Shown one piece after another: positions 44,666 to 52,552 of a DNA stretch of 64,000 nucleotides. Every line of letters starts with the position of its first letter. The first letter of the stretch is position 1. A model generated the notes under the pieces. The model was not told the DNA's origin. It was given only the letters and a program-made list of their open reading frames with translations, and did not search any database. The translations under genes and the position numbers were made by a program. The stretch comes from Candidatus Methanomethylophilaceae archaeon (GTDB taxonomy: Archaea; Thermoplasmatota; Thermoplasmata; Methanomassiliicoccales; Methanomethylophilaceae). The stretch is from positions 1 through 64,000 of the forward strand of contig JAFWTC010000063.1 of NCBI GenBank assembly GCA_017519045.1, written 5' to 3'.

Positions 44666-45091
44666 ATGTACAGCATGAGTCAGTTCGCGGGTCGTCTCCT
44701 CTCCGATGAGGAATCGATCAAGAAGTACAACGACGAGAAGCAGTGGGGATTGCACATCGCCATCGACCTCGGAGAATGTGACCACCAGAAGATCAGCGAC
44801 GGCGAATACATCAAGCAGTTCGCCATCGACCTCGCTGAGCACATAAAAATGAAGAGGTACGGCGAGCCTATCGCCGTCCGTTTCGGGGCCGAGCCCAAGG
44901 TCGAGGGATACTCCCTGATCCAGCTCATCGAGACCTCGTGCATAGCCGGACACTTCGCTGAGGACACCGACAGGGCGTTCATCGACGTGTTCTCCTGCAA
45001 GGAGTTCCCTCCCGAGGCCACCGCCCAGTACTGCAAGGAGTACTTCGGCGCCAAGAAGATGCAGTACGCGACCCTTTTCAGGGACATCTGA
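44666..45091 (+). CDS. S-adenosylmethionine decarboxylase-like (SpeD-fold) protein
   Basis: The 141-residue protein resembles the bacterial/archaeal AdoMet decarboxylase fold (HIAIDLGECDH, YSLIQLIETSCIAGHF, RAFIDVFSCKEF). The segment that normally holds the self-cleaving serine (ESHISIH) reads ETSCIAGHF here, so processing to a pyruvoyl enzyme is doubtful. It may be a non-pyruvoyl relative with another role. A GGTGAT site precedes the ATG at 44666. A hairpin terminator follows at 45103. Confidence 0.6.
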   Translation: MYSMSQFAGRLLSDEESIKKYNDEKQWGLHIAIDLGECDHQKISDGEYIKQFAIDLAEHIKMKRYGEPIAVRFGAEPKVEGYSLIQLIETSCIAGHFAEDTDRAFIDVFSCKEFPPEATAQYCKEYFGAKKMQYATLFRDI

Positions 45092-45102
45092 ATTTCACAG
45101 CC

Positions 45103-45119
45103 AGGGCTCGTCCCTGGTC
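45103..45119 (+). terminator. Hairpin terminator after the SpeD-like gene
   Basis: CCAGGG, loop CTCGT, CCCTGG makes a perfect six-pair stem 12 nt after the stop, followed by TCCTCTATTTTC. Confidence 0.6.
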
Positions 45120-45261
45120 CTCTATTTTCAACCATCTGTTTTTTAGACAAGCGTTAGCGCATCATTGGGATAGACGCCTACGTGTTTTCCTAATTGTATA
45201 ATTTTTAGACCTTAGTATAATATACCCTGTCCGTGAATAGTTGGATTAGATTGGTGATACA

Positions 45262-46479
45262 ATGGATAAAAAAATCCTTGCAGTGCTGATCGTCGCCATC
45301 GTGGCCATTGCCGGGGCGGCAGCCTTCGTGCTGCTGAACAACAACGGCTCGCACAGCGACGACAAGAAATCGGACTACATCAGTCTGGGCCTTACCAACA
45401 ACTATTTCCCGGATCACACCTGCTGCGTCATCGCGGCCAACTACAGCTTCCTCAACAGCAACTCCACGGACGCCTACAAGTTCCTCGCCGGGTACTATGA
45501 CTCCGTGAAGTTCGTCGAGAACGCTCTCAAGGACCCTGAATCCGATGACTACAAGTGGCTCGTATCCTTCAGCCAGACCAAGGTCCCCGGACTGAACGAG
45601 CAGGAGGTCAAGGATGCGCTTTCCGACATCACCTACCTCTATGCGGACGGCAACGACGGCAACCTCTCGAATCTGAAGGGCGACATCCAGTCCCTCATCG
45701 CCGGCCTCAAAAAGGTCGGAGCCCTCCAGAAGAACGTCGACGACCCCGCCGCCTTCGCCGACAATTTCGTCGACGACGCGTACATGAAGAAAGCCATTGC
45801 CGACAAGGAGGCCCTCAAGGCCGGATCCGCCAAGGTCAGGGTCGCGGTCATCACCGGAGACATACACCAGATAGCGATCCACGTCGGAATCGAGAAGGGC
45901 ATATTCAGGGAGTACAACGTGACCGTGGAGATTTCCAACGCCCTCAACGGGGGCGGAATCGCCACATCCCTCATCAACGGAGACGCCCAGATGGGATTCA
46001 TGGGGGCCCCTCCCGCCACCATCAACATGGTGAACTTCGGCTACATCGACTCCGAGTCCGTCAAGGACGCCTCCAAGGCATACAACCTCGTGGCCCGCGT
46101 CAACAGCGAGGGATCCGGGCTGTACATCAACAGCGCGGTTCTCGACGACCCCGCCTCGAAGGTGCTCAAGAGGAACGGGACCGCGTTCTACACGGTCTCC
46201 GGCGATGACTACATCGTCACCTCCGCCAACGCGAAGGCCTGGGGAGGACTCGTCTACGGGACTCCTGGAACCACCTCGATCCAGCACATCCAGCTCCTGA
46301 CCCTCGCCGACGAGATGGGCCTCAACGTCAAGCAGTACATGGTGGGCGAGAAGCTCTCCTCCGACACGATTTACTGGATCACCAACCTCGCCAACTACAA
46401 CCAGATCATCGGCGACAAGACCATCAGCGCCGGAATAATCTGGGAGCCTCAGTACCAGAGGGTCATACAGGAAGCCTGA
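45262..46479 (+). CDS. Nitrate/sulfonate/taurine-type binding protein with apparent circular permutation
   Basis: The 405-residue protein has an N-terminal anchor helix (residues 4-25). In canonical NMT1/TauA-type proteins the order is N-lobe start (VRVAVITGDIHQIAIHVG), G(I)xG(D)A motif, ...WEP, then a C-terminal segment with HPCCVIA. Here the C-terminal segment comes first (PDHTCCVIAANYSFL, residues about 50-165) and the canonical start (KVRVAVITGD) follows at about 195; the protein ends at IIWEPQYQRVIQEA. The lobes should still assemble. It is the receptor for the permease and ATPase genes downstream. The ligand is unknown. A GGTGATAC site precedes the ATG. Confidence 0.85.
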   Translation: MDKKILAVLIVAIVAIAGAAAFVLLNNNGSHSDDKKSDYISLGLTNNYFPDHTCCVIAANYSFLNSNSTDAYKFLAGYYDSVKFVENALKDPESDDYKWLVSFSQTKVPGLNEQEVKDALSDITYLYADGNDGNLSNLKGDIQSLIAGLKKVGALQKNVDDPAAFADNFVDDAYMKKAIADKEALKAGSAKVRVAVITGDIHQIAIHVGIEKGIFREYNVTVEISNALNGGGIATSLINGDAQMGFMGAPPATINMVNFGYIDSESVKDASKAYNLVARVNSEGSGLYINSAVLDDPASKVLKRNGTAFYTVSGDDYIVTSANAKAWGGLVYGTPGTTSIQHIQLLTLADEMGLNVKQYMVGEKLSSDTIYWITNLANYNQIIGDKTISAGIIWEPQYQRVIQEA

Positions 46480-46553
46480 AGACGGCTTCCCGCCTCTCGA
46501 GGTTTTTTTGAAACCTTTTAAATTAAACCCTTTACTATATCTGCGTGGGTCCA

Positions 46554-47384
46554 ATGAGTCTGAATTACGACGAGCACAACAAATACCATCGCTTCGCCAG
46601 GATGGTATTGATCACGATCGTCTCGCTGGCCGTGTTCGTCTGCTTGTGGTGGGTGGTTTCGAAGCTCGCCAACAACGCGGCGATTCCTGAGCCTATGGAG
46701 ACCTTCGAAGCGCTTTTCTCTTTGATTGTAAACGGTGACGCGGTCACCGGGTTGAGCTTGTCCACATACGTCTGGTCCAGTCTCAACAAGTTCCTGAGGG
46801 GATTCGCCCTGGCGTTGGTCGTTGCCCTGCCTCTGGGGCTCATCCTGGGGAACTTCAAGCTCGTGAGGGAGTTCACCAGCCCTTGGATAGAGGTCCTGAG
46901 GCCCATAGCCCCCATCGCCTGGGCGCCGATATTCATCCTCCTGTTCGGATACGTCCAGGGGGCTACGTTCGTCGTGTTCGTGGGAATTTTCTTCCCGATG
47001 CTCACCAATATCATATTCGGAGTGTCCAAGATCGACCGCGTTCTTGTCGACGCCTCCAAGACTCTGGGTGCCAGCAACCTTCAGATCTTCACCAAGGTCC
47101 TGATACCTTCCACAGTCCCGTATCTCATGAACGGAATCAAGGTCGGTCTTGGAATCGGGTGGATGTGCATAGTCGCGGCCGAGCTCTACGCCACCCCTCT
47201 GGGCGGAATAGGGTTCTATGTCGCCAACATGATAACGTACGGGGCCTTCCCCCAGGCGTACGCGGGCATAATCGTAATCGCCGTGCTCGGGCTGCTGACC
47301 ACCGGTCTGGCCGAGTACATTTCCAAGAGGGTCTCAAGGAGAATGGGGATGGATGTCCGATGTCTAAGAGCAAGATCAAGATAG
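46554..47384 (+). CDS. ABC transporter permease, SsuC/TauC family
   Basis: The 276-residue membrane protein has six helices and the cytoplasmic EAA loop DASKTLGASNLQIFTKVLIPSTVPYLMNG (core TLGASNLQIF and LIPSTVPYL) that contacts the ATPase. It is the channel of a nitrate/sulfonate/taurine-type importer. The ATG at 46554 follows a TTAAATTAAA promoter element near 46518-46527. It ends in TAG inside the ATPase gene, 25 bp after that gene's start; the sequence beyond is out-of-frame, so TAG is a real stop here. Confidence 0.9.
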   Translation: MSLNYDEHNKYHRFARMVLITIVSLAVFVCLWWVVSKLANNAAIPEPMETFEALFSLIVNGDAVTGLSLSTYVWSSLNKFLRGFALALVVALPLGLILGNFKLVREFTSPWIEVLRPIAPIAWAPIFILLFGYVQGATFVVFVGIFFPMLTNIIFGVSKIDRVLVDASKTLGASNLQIFTKVLIPSTVPYLMNGIKVGLGIGWMCIVAAELYATPLGGIGFYVANMITYGAFPQAYAGIIVIAVLGLLTTGLAEYISKRVSRRMGMDVRCLRARSR

Positions 47385-48220
47385 AAGGCCAGAAATGGGG
47401 TTCGGAGCGCGTCCGCGCCGACCGCACCGACGAACTTTACAAGGACATACCGGAAGGCGGCACCTTGATGACCATCGACGGGCTCCGCGTCGTCTACGTC
47501 ACCGACGACAGCGAGACCGTGGCCGTGGACAGCTTTTCCCTGGACGTGAAGAAGGGGGAGCTGATATCCATAGTAGGCCCGTCCGGATGCGGGAAGACCA
47601 CGATCCTCCGTTGCATAGCGGGTCTCCTCCAGCCTACCGAAGGCACAGTCAAAATAGGCGACAAGGCCTGCACCTCCCCCGGCTCGGACCGCGGGATGGT
47701 GTTCCAGGACTTCGCCCTGTTCCCGTGGAGGACCGTCAAGCAGAACGTCAAGTTCGGGATGGAGATCGCAGGGGTTCCCAAGGACGAGCAGGAGGAGAGG
47801 GCGATGAGGTACATCAAGGCCGTCGGCCTGGAGAAGTTCGCCGATTCGCGCATACACGAGCTCTCCGGAGGCATGAAGCAGCGCGTCGGAATCGCCCGCG
47901 CCCTGGTCATGCACCCCGCCGTGATCCTGATGGACGAGCCCTTCGGGGCGCTGGACGCCCAGACCAGGAACATAATGCAGGAGCAGCTGGACAAGATCAT
48001 CGTCCACAGCGACAGGACCATCATCTTCGTGACCCACTCCGTCGACGAGGCCCTGTACCTCTCTGACAGGGTCGTCATCCTCACCAAGAGGCCGTCGACG
48101 ATCTACAAGGTCATAGACGTCCCGTGGCCGAGGCCCAGGGACCGCGCCAATCCCGAGTTCACGAAGCTCAGGAAGCAGATCCTGGAGTATCTCGAGCTTC
48201 AGAACGTCATGGAAGATTGA
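47360..48220 (+). CDS. ABC transporter ATPase, SsuB/TauB family
   Basis: The 286-residue ATPase has Walker A VGPSGCGKTT near residue 74, Q-loop VFQDFALFPW, signature ELSGGMKQRVGIARAL, Walker B VILMDEPFGALD and switch His in VTHSVDEAL. An N-terminal extension of about 40 residues precedes the core. It energises the importer encoded by the two preceding genes and overlaps the permease gene by 25 bp. Confidence 0.93.
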   Translation: MSKSKIKIEGQKWGSERVRADRTDELYKDIPEGGTLMTIDGLRVVYVTDDSETVAVDSFSLDVKKGELISIVGPSGCGKTTILRCIAGLLQPTEGTVKIGDKACTSPGSDRGMVFQDFALFPWRTVKQNVKFGMEIAGVPKDEQEERAMRYIKAVGLEKFADSRIHELSGGMKQRVGIARALVMHPAVILMDEPFGALDAQTRNIMQEQLDKIIVHSDRTIIFVTHSVDEALYLSDRVVILTKRPSTIYKVIDVPWPRPRDRANPEFTKLRKQILEYLELQNVMED

Positions 48221-48236
48221 ATTTCAGAAAAAAAAC

Positions 48237-48254
48237 GGAGGGGATATCCCCTCC
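48237..48254. terminator. Bidirectional terminator between the ABC ATPase and ramA genes
   Basis: GGAGGGGATATCCCCTCC is a perfect 18-bp palindrome between two convergent stops. A run of eight A precedes it, giving a T-run in the minus direction; TTCAAAT follows on the plus strand. Confidence 0.8.
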
Positions 48255-48260
48255 TTCAAA

Positions 48261-49877
48261 TCAAATCACGAGCCTCAGGTCGTCGTACTTGTAGACCTTC
48301 TTGGGACAGACGAACTGGCATCTGTAGCAGGCCGTTCCGAGGCAGTCCTTGGTCTTCACGACTATCTCGTTTCCTTCGGCGACCGTGAGTGCCTTCTGAG
48401 GGCACTCCTTCTCGCACTTCTTGCATCCGATGCACCCGTCCATGTGGCCGCGGAGCTCGGTCCCGATGTCGTGGAGGATGGTCAGCCCCTTCTCTCCCAG
48501 ATCGGGTATGTCGCGCTGCACGACGCGGACGACCTTGGGGACCCCTCTGGGCTTCGGAAGCTCCTGGATCCCGGCGGCGGCGTTGTTGCGGTTGTACATC
48601 TCCATGCTCATGCCTTCGTCGCAGACCGCGAGCTCCTGCATGTAGATCTGCTCGAATATCTTGTCCGAAGCGAACATGACGTGGTTGGCCCTGATGCCGT
48701 TGGCGATCTCCTGAAGCTTGTCCAGGAGCTCCGGGTTCCTCAGGATGTCGGTGGACATGGCGAGCGACGTGTTCCCGTACTGGTATATCGTCTCGCTGGA
48801 CGGAGGCACGAGGCCAACCTCCCTGGCCTTGATGGCGTCGACGTAGGTTCCCGACGCGCCGGCCATGTACATCGTCTTCATGTCGGCGAACTTGATCCCG
48901 GCGTGCTCCAGGAGGGTGAAATGTCCGGCTCTGATGGCGCCGATGGCCTTCATCGCCTCGGAGATGTCCTTGGAGTCGACGTATATGCCGTCCTGCATAC
49001 GGAGCTTCCCGTCGGAGGTCCCCAGCTTGCCCTTCCTGTAGAGGTGGCAGTCCAGGGCAGCCGAGACCGCGGCCACGACGCCGGTCCCAGTGATTCCCAC
49101 GGCCTTTCCGGTCATGGGTCCGTAAGGCTCCACGGTCTCCAGCCCGAAGTCGACCTTCGAGCCGTCCTGCGGGGTGATGGTGTCGTCCAGGACCTTGCAG
49201 ATCCACTGGAAGTCGTACTCCAGGTCGGATATGGCGCCCGGCCCGGCGAGCATTCCGCACTTGATCGACTGCCCCTCCATCGCGGGTCCGGCCGCCGCCG
49301 ATCCCGTGTAGATGTCGTCCCCGACCTTGAGCGCCATCTCGGCGTTGGTCCCGTAGTCGGTGACCAGGCAGTTCTCCTTCTGCTCCAGGAACCCGCTCTT
49401 GTACATCATGGCGAGGGCGTCCGCCCCGATCTCGTGCCTGATGGCGGGAGGGACCAGAAGCTCGCAGCCGTCCTTGACGTCCAGGCCGACGTCCACGGCA
49501 GAGAACACGCCCGCGTCCCTCTTCTGTTCCTTGATGCCTCTGGCCTTGTGGGCGTTCTCCCCGGCGAAGGCCAGGTCGTCCACGGGGATCCCCTGGAACA
49601 GGGACAGCTGGATCGGGTTTCCGCAGATGCTCACCCTCTCGACCGCGTTCTTGTCGATCCCCAGAGCCGAGATGACCTTGTTGACGGTGTCGATGAGAAT
49701 CCTGTGGGCGATGTCCGTGCCTACGTTTATGCAGAACGTCAGGTGGTCCATGATGTTGGCGCCGGGCAGCGGGTGGCACTCCGTCACGGCCGTCGACAGG
49801 ATCTTTCCCGTATCCAGGTCGACGGCATGGCCACGGGTACCGCTGGTGCCTATGTCCAATGATATTCCATATCTCAT
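48261..49877 (-). CDS. ramA: RamA-type corrinoid protein reductive activase
   Basis: The 538-residue protein has the ASKHA/DUF4445 ATPase-like core (GISLDIGTSGTRGHAVDL, VTDYGTNAEMAL, GSAAAGPAMEG, MYMAGASGTY) and a C-terminal pair of 4Fe-4S motifs (CIGCKKCEKECPQ, CYRCQFVCPKK). RamA uses ATP and low-potential electrons to return Co(II) corrinoid to the active Co(I) state after accidental oxidation in methyltransferase systems. The ATG at 49877 has an AGGAGG site 7 nt upstream. A 56-bp gap with a hairpin separates it from the His-rich gene upstream. It probably serves MtaC, encoded on the opposite strand. Confidence 0.9.
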   Translation of the reverse strand: MRYGISLDIGTSGTRGHAVDLDTGKILSTAVTECHPLPGANIMDHLTFCINVGTDIAHRILIDTVNKVISALGIDKNAVERVSICGNPIQLSLFQGIPVDDLAFAGENAHKARGIKEQKRDAGVFSAVDVGLDVKDGCELLVPPAIRHEIGADALAMMYKSGFLEQKENCLVTDYGTNAEMALKVGDDIYTGSAAAGPAMEGQSIKCGMLAGPGAISDLEYDFQWICKVLDDTITPQDGSKVDFGLETVEPYGPMTGKAVGITGTGVVAAVSAALDCHLYRKGKLGTSDGKLRMQDGIYVDSKDISEAMKAIGAIRAGHFTLLEHAGIKFADMKTMYMAGASGTYVDAIKAREVGLVPPSSETIYQYGNTSLAMSTDILRNPELLDKLQEIANGIRANHVMFASDKIFEQIYMQELAVCDEGMSMEMYNRNNAAAGIQELPKPRGVPKVVRVVQRDIPDLGEKGLTILHDIGTELRGHMDGCIGCKKCEKECPQKALTVAEGNEIVVKTKDCLGTACYRCQFVCPKKVYKYDDLRLVI

Positions 49878-49933
49878 TTGTTTTCCTCCTGAAAGGGGTT
49901 TGGGGCCGCCTTTCGGCGGTTTGGGTTTGAAAA

Positions 49934-50932
49934 TCAGTCGTGGTCGTGGCCGCAGCAGCACTTCTTCCCGCTGATGGCGCTCTTCAGGCCGGAGTCCTCC
50001 AACGCGTGGAAGACCCTGTGCTTGATCTCATGCTCGCAGACGCCTACGGCGACGCACTCGAGACGGAACGCGGCCTTCGCGCAGGTGGGGAACTTCCCCT
50101 CGAGCAGGGTGAAGTCCTTGTCCGTCATCGTGATGATCGCCCAGTCGGAGTCCTCGGGGGCGATGGTGACCTCGACGCACTCCGGCACGCCTTCCTTGGT
50201 CCAGATCCAGTCCCAGACGGCGTCCATGGCCTCGAGGATGGACATGTAGCTCTCGGGCTTCAGGTCCGAGAGGGTTCCGGAGAGCACTACGTCGCAGGCT
50301 TCCATGTCCTCGAGGTCGACCTCCTGGCAGTACCTGCAGCAGGGGCAGTGGCAGCCGTGGCTGTGGTGGTGCCCGTGGCATCCGCATTCCTCCCCGTCGT
50401 GGTGATGGTGGTGCTCGTGCTCATGGTCGTGGCAGCAGCACTCGTCGTCGTCATCATGGTGGTGATGGTGGTGCTCGTGCTCATGGTCGTGGCAGCAGCA
50501 CTCCTCCCCGTCGTGGTGATGGTGATGATCGTGGTCGTGGCAGTGGCAGGGCGCCTCGTCGAGGGTGTAGTCCAGGCCGGTGTCCTCCAGGGCGTGCCAC
50601 ATGGCGTGCTTCAGCTCATGCTCGTCCACGTCCAGGACGGCGCACATGAACGAGAAGTTCACCTTCTCCTGAGGCTCGAGGCGCCCGTGGTGTTCCACGC
50701 CGTTCTCGAGGTCGGTGAGGTTGAGGGTTATACCGGAGCCGTCCTCCTTCACGATGGCGGCCTTGATGTGCCCGAGAAGGGTCCCGGACTCCGCGACGAC
50801 CCATTTCCCGACGTCCAGGAGGGCCTTGGAGAACCTGGCCTCCGCGTCGGCGTTGTAGCAGCTGATCGATCCGGTGAACCCTACCGCGCATCCGCCGGCG
50901 ATCTCCAATGATGTCTGTTCTTTCTCGCTCAT
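49934..50932 (-). CDS. His/Cys-rich duplicated-domain protein, probable metal-binding chaperone
   Basis: The 332-residue protein has two related domains of about 115 residues, each ending CAVLDVDEHELKH-like or CVAVGVCEHEIKH-like and then HALEDTGLD/HALEDSGLK. A linker (about 125-205) joins them, made of alternating HDHEHEHHHHHH and CCCHDH blocks, a strong transition-metal sponge. The C-terminus ends KKCCCGHDHD. I infer metal storage or delivery. Its ATG overlaps the stop of the G3E GTPase gene (50929-50932), so it is translationally coupled to a metallochaperone-type GTPase and is followed by ramA. Confidence 0.8.
   Translation of the reverse strand: MSEKEQTSLEIAGGCAVGFTGSISCYNADAEARFSKALLDVGKWVVAESGTLLGHIKAAIVKEDGSGITLNLTDLENGVEHHGRLEPQEKVNFSFMCAVLDVDEHELKHAMWHALEDTGLDYTLDEAPCHCHDHDHHHHHDGEECCCHDHEHEHHHHHHDDDDECCCHDHEHEHHHHHDGEECGCHGHHHSHGCHCPCCRYCQEVDLEDMEACDVVLSGTLSDLKPESYMSILEAMDAVWDWIWTKEGVPECVEVTIAPEDSDWAIITMTDKDFTLLEGKFPTCAKAAFRLECVAVGVCEHEIKHRVFHALEDSGLKSAISGKKCCCGHDHD
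50401..50503. repeat. 60-bp tandem repeat in the His/Cys-rich linker
   Basis: Bases 50401-50443 and 50461-50503 are identical, with 60-bp spacing, encoding one 20-residue His/Cys unit. The number of units may vary between strains. Confidence 0.85.
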
Positions 50933-51516
50933 CTCATCAGCTCGTATACTTTGTCCAGGTTTTCCTCGGTCTTCGCGGATATGGGGATTATGGGCTTTCC
51001 AGGGAACTTGTCCTTTATCCAGGCGGTGATCTCCTCGATCTGCCCTTCCTTCGCCAGGTCGCTCTTGTTGATGAGCACGAAGTCTGCGTGGCTCATCTGC
51101 ATGGTGAAGAACTCCTCCTTCTTCTTGATGAGGTCCTCGAACCTCTGGACGTCCGCCACGCCTATGATGAACGTCTCGTCCGCATCGATCATGGATACGC
51201 GGACGAGCTCCTTCACCTTGTGGGGCAGGGCCAGCCCGGTAGGCTCCACGATGATGACGTCGGGGTCTATGTCCCTCTCGATGTTCTTGAGGGCGGACTG
51301 GAGGGTTCCGGAGAGGGAGCAGCAGATGCATCCGTTGGGGAGCTCGATGGCGTCGTACCCCTCGGCCTTGAGGGTGGCCCCGTCCACTCCGATCTCTCCG
51401 GATTCGTTCACCAGGAGCGCGGTCTTCTCGCCGCGCCTGGTGTACATAGAAGCGAGTTTCATAAGCAAGGTGGTCTTCCCGCTTCCCAGGAAGCCTCCAA
51501 GGATGTAAACATACAT
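50929..51516 (-). CDS. G3E-family GTPase (COG0523/CobW-like metallochaperone)
   Basis: The 195-residue protein has the G3E P-loop (GGFLGSGKTTLLMK), Mg motif, the metal-binding CxCC motif in NGCICCSLSG, VDVQRFEDL-like and the G4 motif LINKSDL. The CxCC motif marks COG0523 metallochaperones that load Zn, Ni, Co or similar ions into target proteins. It is shorter than most members and lacks the usual C-terminal domain. The downstream His-rich protein may replace that domain as metal reservoir. It starts at 51516 and diverges from mtaCB, whose products MtaB (Zn) and MtaC (corrinoid) need metals. Confidence 0.88.
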   Translation of the reverse strand: MYVYILGGFLGSGKTTLLMKLASMYTRRGEKTALLVNESGEIGVDGATLKAEGYDAIELPNGCICCSLSGTLQSALKNIERDIDPDVIIVEPTGLALPHKVKELVRVSMIDADETFIIGVADVQRFEDLIKKKEEFFTMQMSHADFVLINKSDLAKEGQIEEITAWIKDKFPGKPIIPISAKTEENLDKVYELMR

Positions 51517-51619
51517 GCTTTCGACAATGTATGTTCTCGTATTTACGTGGAATCGTGGATAGATTGGCGGACCTTATTCGACGATGTTTTCGAATAAACC
51601 TCTTTTTGTTGACATTCAC

Positions 51620-51651
51620 GTTATTATAGTGAGCAATCATCGTATAATAAC
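51620..51651. promoter_or_regulatory. 9-bp inverted repeat between the divergent ramA-side and mtaCB promoters
   Basis: GTTATTATA (51620-51628) and TATAATAAC (51643-51651) are exact reverse complements separated by 14 bp. A second imperfect pair, CATAATG (51654-51660) and CATTATG (51676-51682), lies beside it. Both overlap AT-rich promoter-like sequence of the two operons, so a shared regulator may bind here. Confidence 0.6.
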
Positions 51652-51728
51652 ACCATAATGAGTCAAAAACATGGACATTATGACTATCCATCCAACTCTT
51701 TTAATACAATCTGGATTGATTTTCAATT

Positions 51729-51753
51729 AGGCGTTCGGATAGAACCGACGCCT
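51729..51753 (+). promoter_or_regulatory. Leader hairpin just before the mtaC ribosome-binding site
   Basis: AGGCGTTCGG, loop ATAGAA, CCGACGCCT forms a nine-pair stem with one bulged T. The stem ends 3 nt before GGAGGG, so it could influence mtaC translation or mRNA stability. Confidence 0.5.
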
Positions 51754-51767
51754 TTGGAGGGAAACGA

Positions 51768-52547
51768 ATGATTGACTACAAAGGTGTGGACTTCGCCAAG
51801 ATCCTCAAGCGTTACGACGTCGAGGCTCAGAACGAAGATTCTCCTGAGACGATCGCGAAGAAGATGCTTCCGGCGGACCCGGTTCTCAAGAAGGTCGCAG
51901 AGGCAGTCCTGTACATGAAGCTGAAGGAGGTCGGACCCATCACGGCCGACGCCCTGAAGACCCACAAGCCTCTCGACATCATCAACAACGGACTCGTCGT
52001 CGGAATGGAGTGTGTCGCGAAGCTGTACGCTGCGCACATCTACTACCTCCCCGAGATCATGATGGCCGCGAAGACCATGGAGATCGGAATCGCTCTCGCC
52101 GAGAAGCAGATCGCCGGCGGAAGGCAGACCAAGGGACTCGTCGTCATGCATGCGGCGGAGGGAGACCCCCACGACATCGGAAAGAACATCGCAGCGGTCA
52201 TGCTCAGGTCGTCCGGATACTCGGTCATCGACATGGGCAAGGACGTCGCGGTCACCGACGTCGTCGCGAAGGTCGAGGAGACCAAGCCTATGCTAGTCAC
52301 CGGAACCGCTCTCATGACCACCACCATGACCGCGTTCCCCAGGGCGGCCGAGATCCTCAGGAAGGACGGATTCAACATGCCGTTCATGGCGGCCGGCGGT
52401 GCGGTCAACAGGGACTTCGCGGAGTCCTTCGACCTCGGAATCTATTCGGAGAAGGCTCCCCAGACTCCCCCGATCGCGGACAAGATCCTCGCCGGATACG
52501 ACTGGAAGAGAATAAGGGAAGAGTGGGACGACATAATCGGAGCGTGA
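51768..52547 (+). CDS. mtaC: Methanol-specific corrinoid protein MtaC
   Basis: The 259-residue protein has an N-terminal four-helix cap and a C-terminal cobalamin-binding Rossmann domain with the base-off motif GDPHDIGKNI (His ligand) and a TGTALMTTTMTAFP loop. MtaC accepts the methyl group from methanol by MtaB and passes it to coenzyme M through MtaA. A strong GGAGGG site and a leader hairpin precede the ATG. mtaB begins 5 bp after its stop. Confidence 0.95.
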   Translation: MIDYKGVDFAKILKRYDVEAQNEDSPETIAKKMLPADPVLKKVAEAVLYMKLKEVGPITADALKTHKPLDIINNGLVVGMECVAKLYAAHIYYLPEIMMAAKTMEIGIALAEKQIAGGRQTKGLVVMHAAEGDPHDIGKNIAAVMLRSSGYSVIDMGKDVAVTDVVAKVEETKPMLVTGTALMTTTMTAFPRAAEILRKDGFNMPFMAAGGAVNRDFAESFDLGIYSEKAPQTPPIADKILAGYDWKRIREEWDDIIGA

Positions 52548-52552
52548 TTGAG

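Noticed and set aside
46554-47384. Readthrough of the TAG that ends the ABC permease gene
   Set aside because: Beyond the TAG the frame is out of phase with the ATPase gene and stops soon; no homologous extension is expected.
50287-50911. Plus-strand valine-rich frames across the His-rich gene
   Set aside because: They are the antisense translation of His/Cys/Asp codons and have no start signals or homology.
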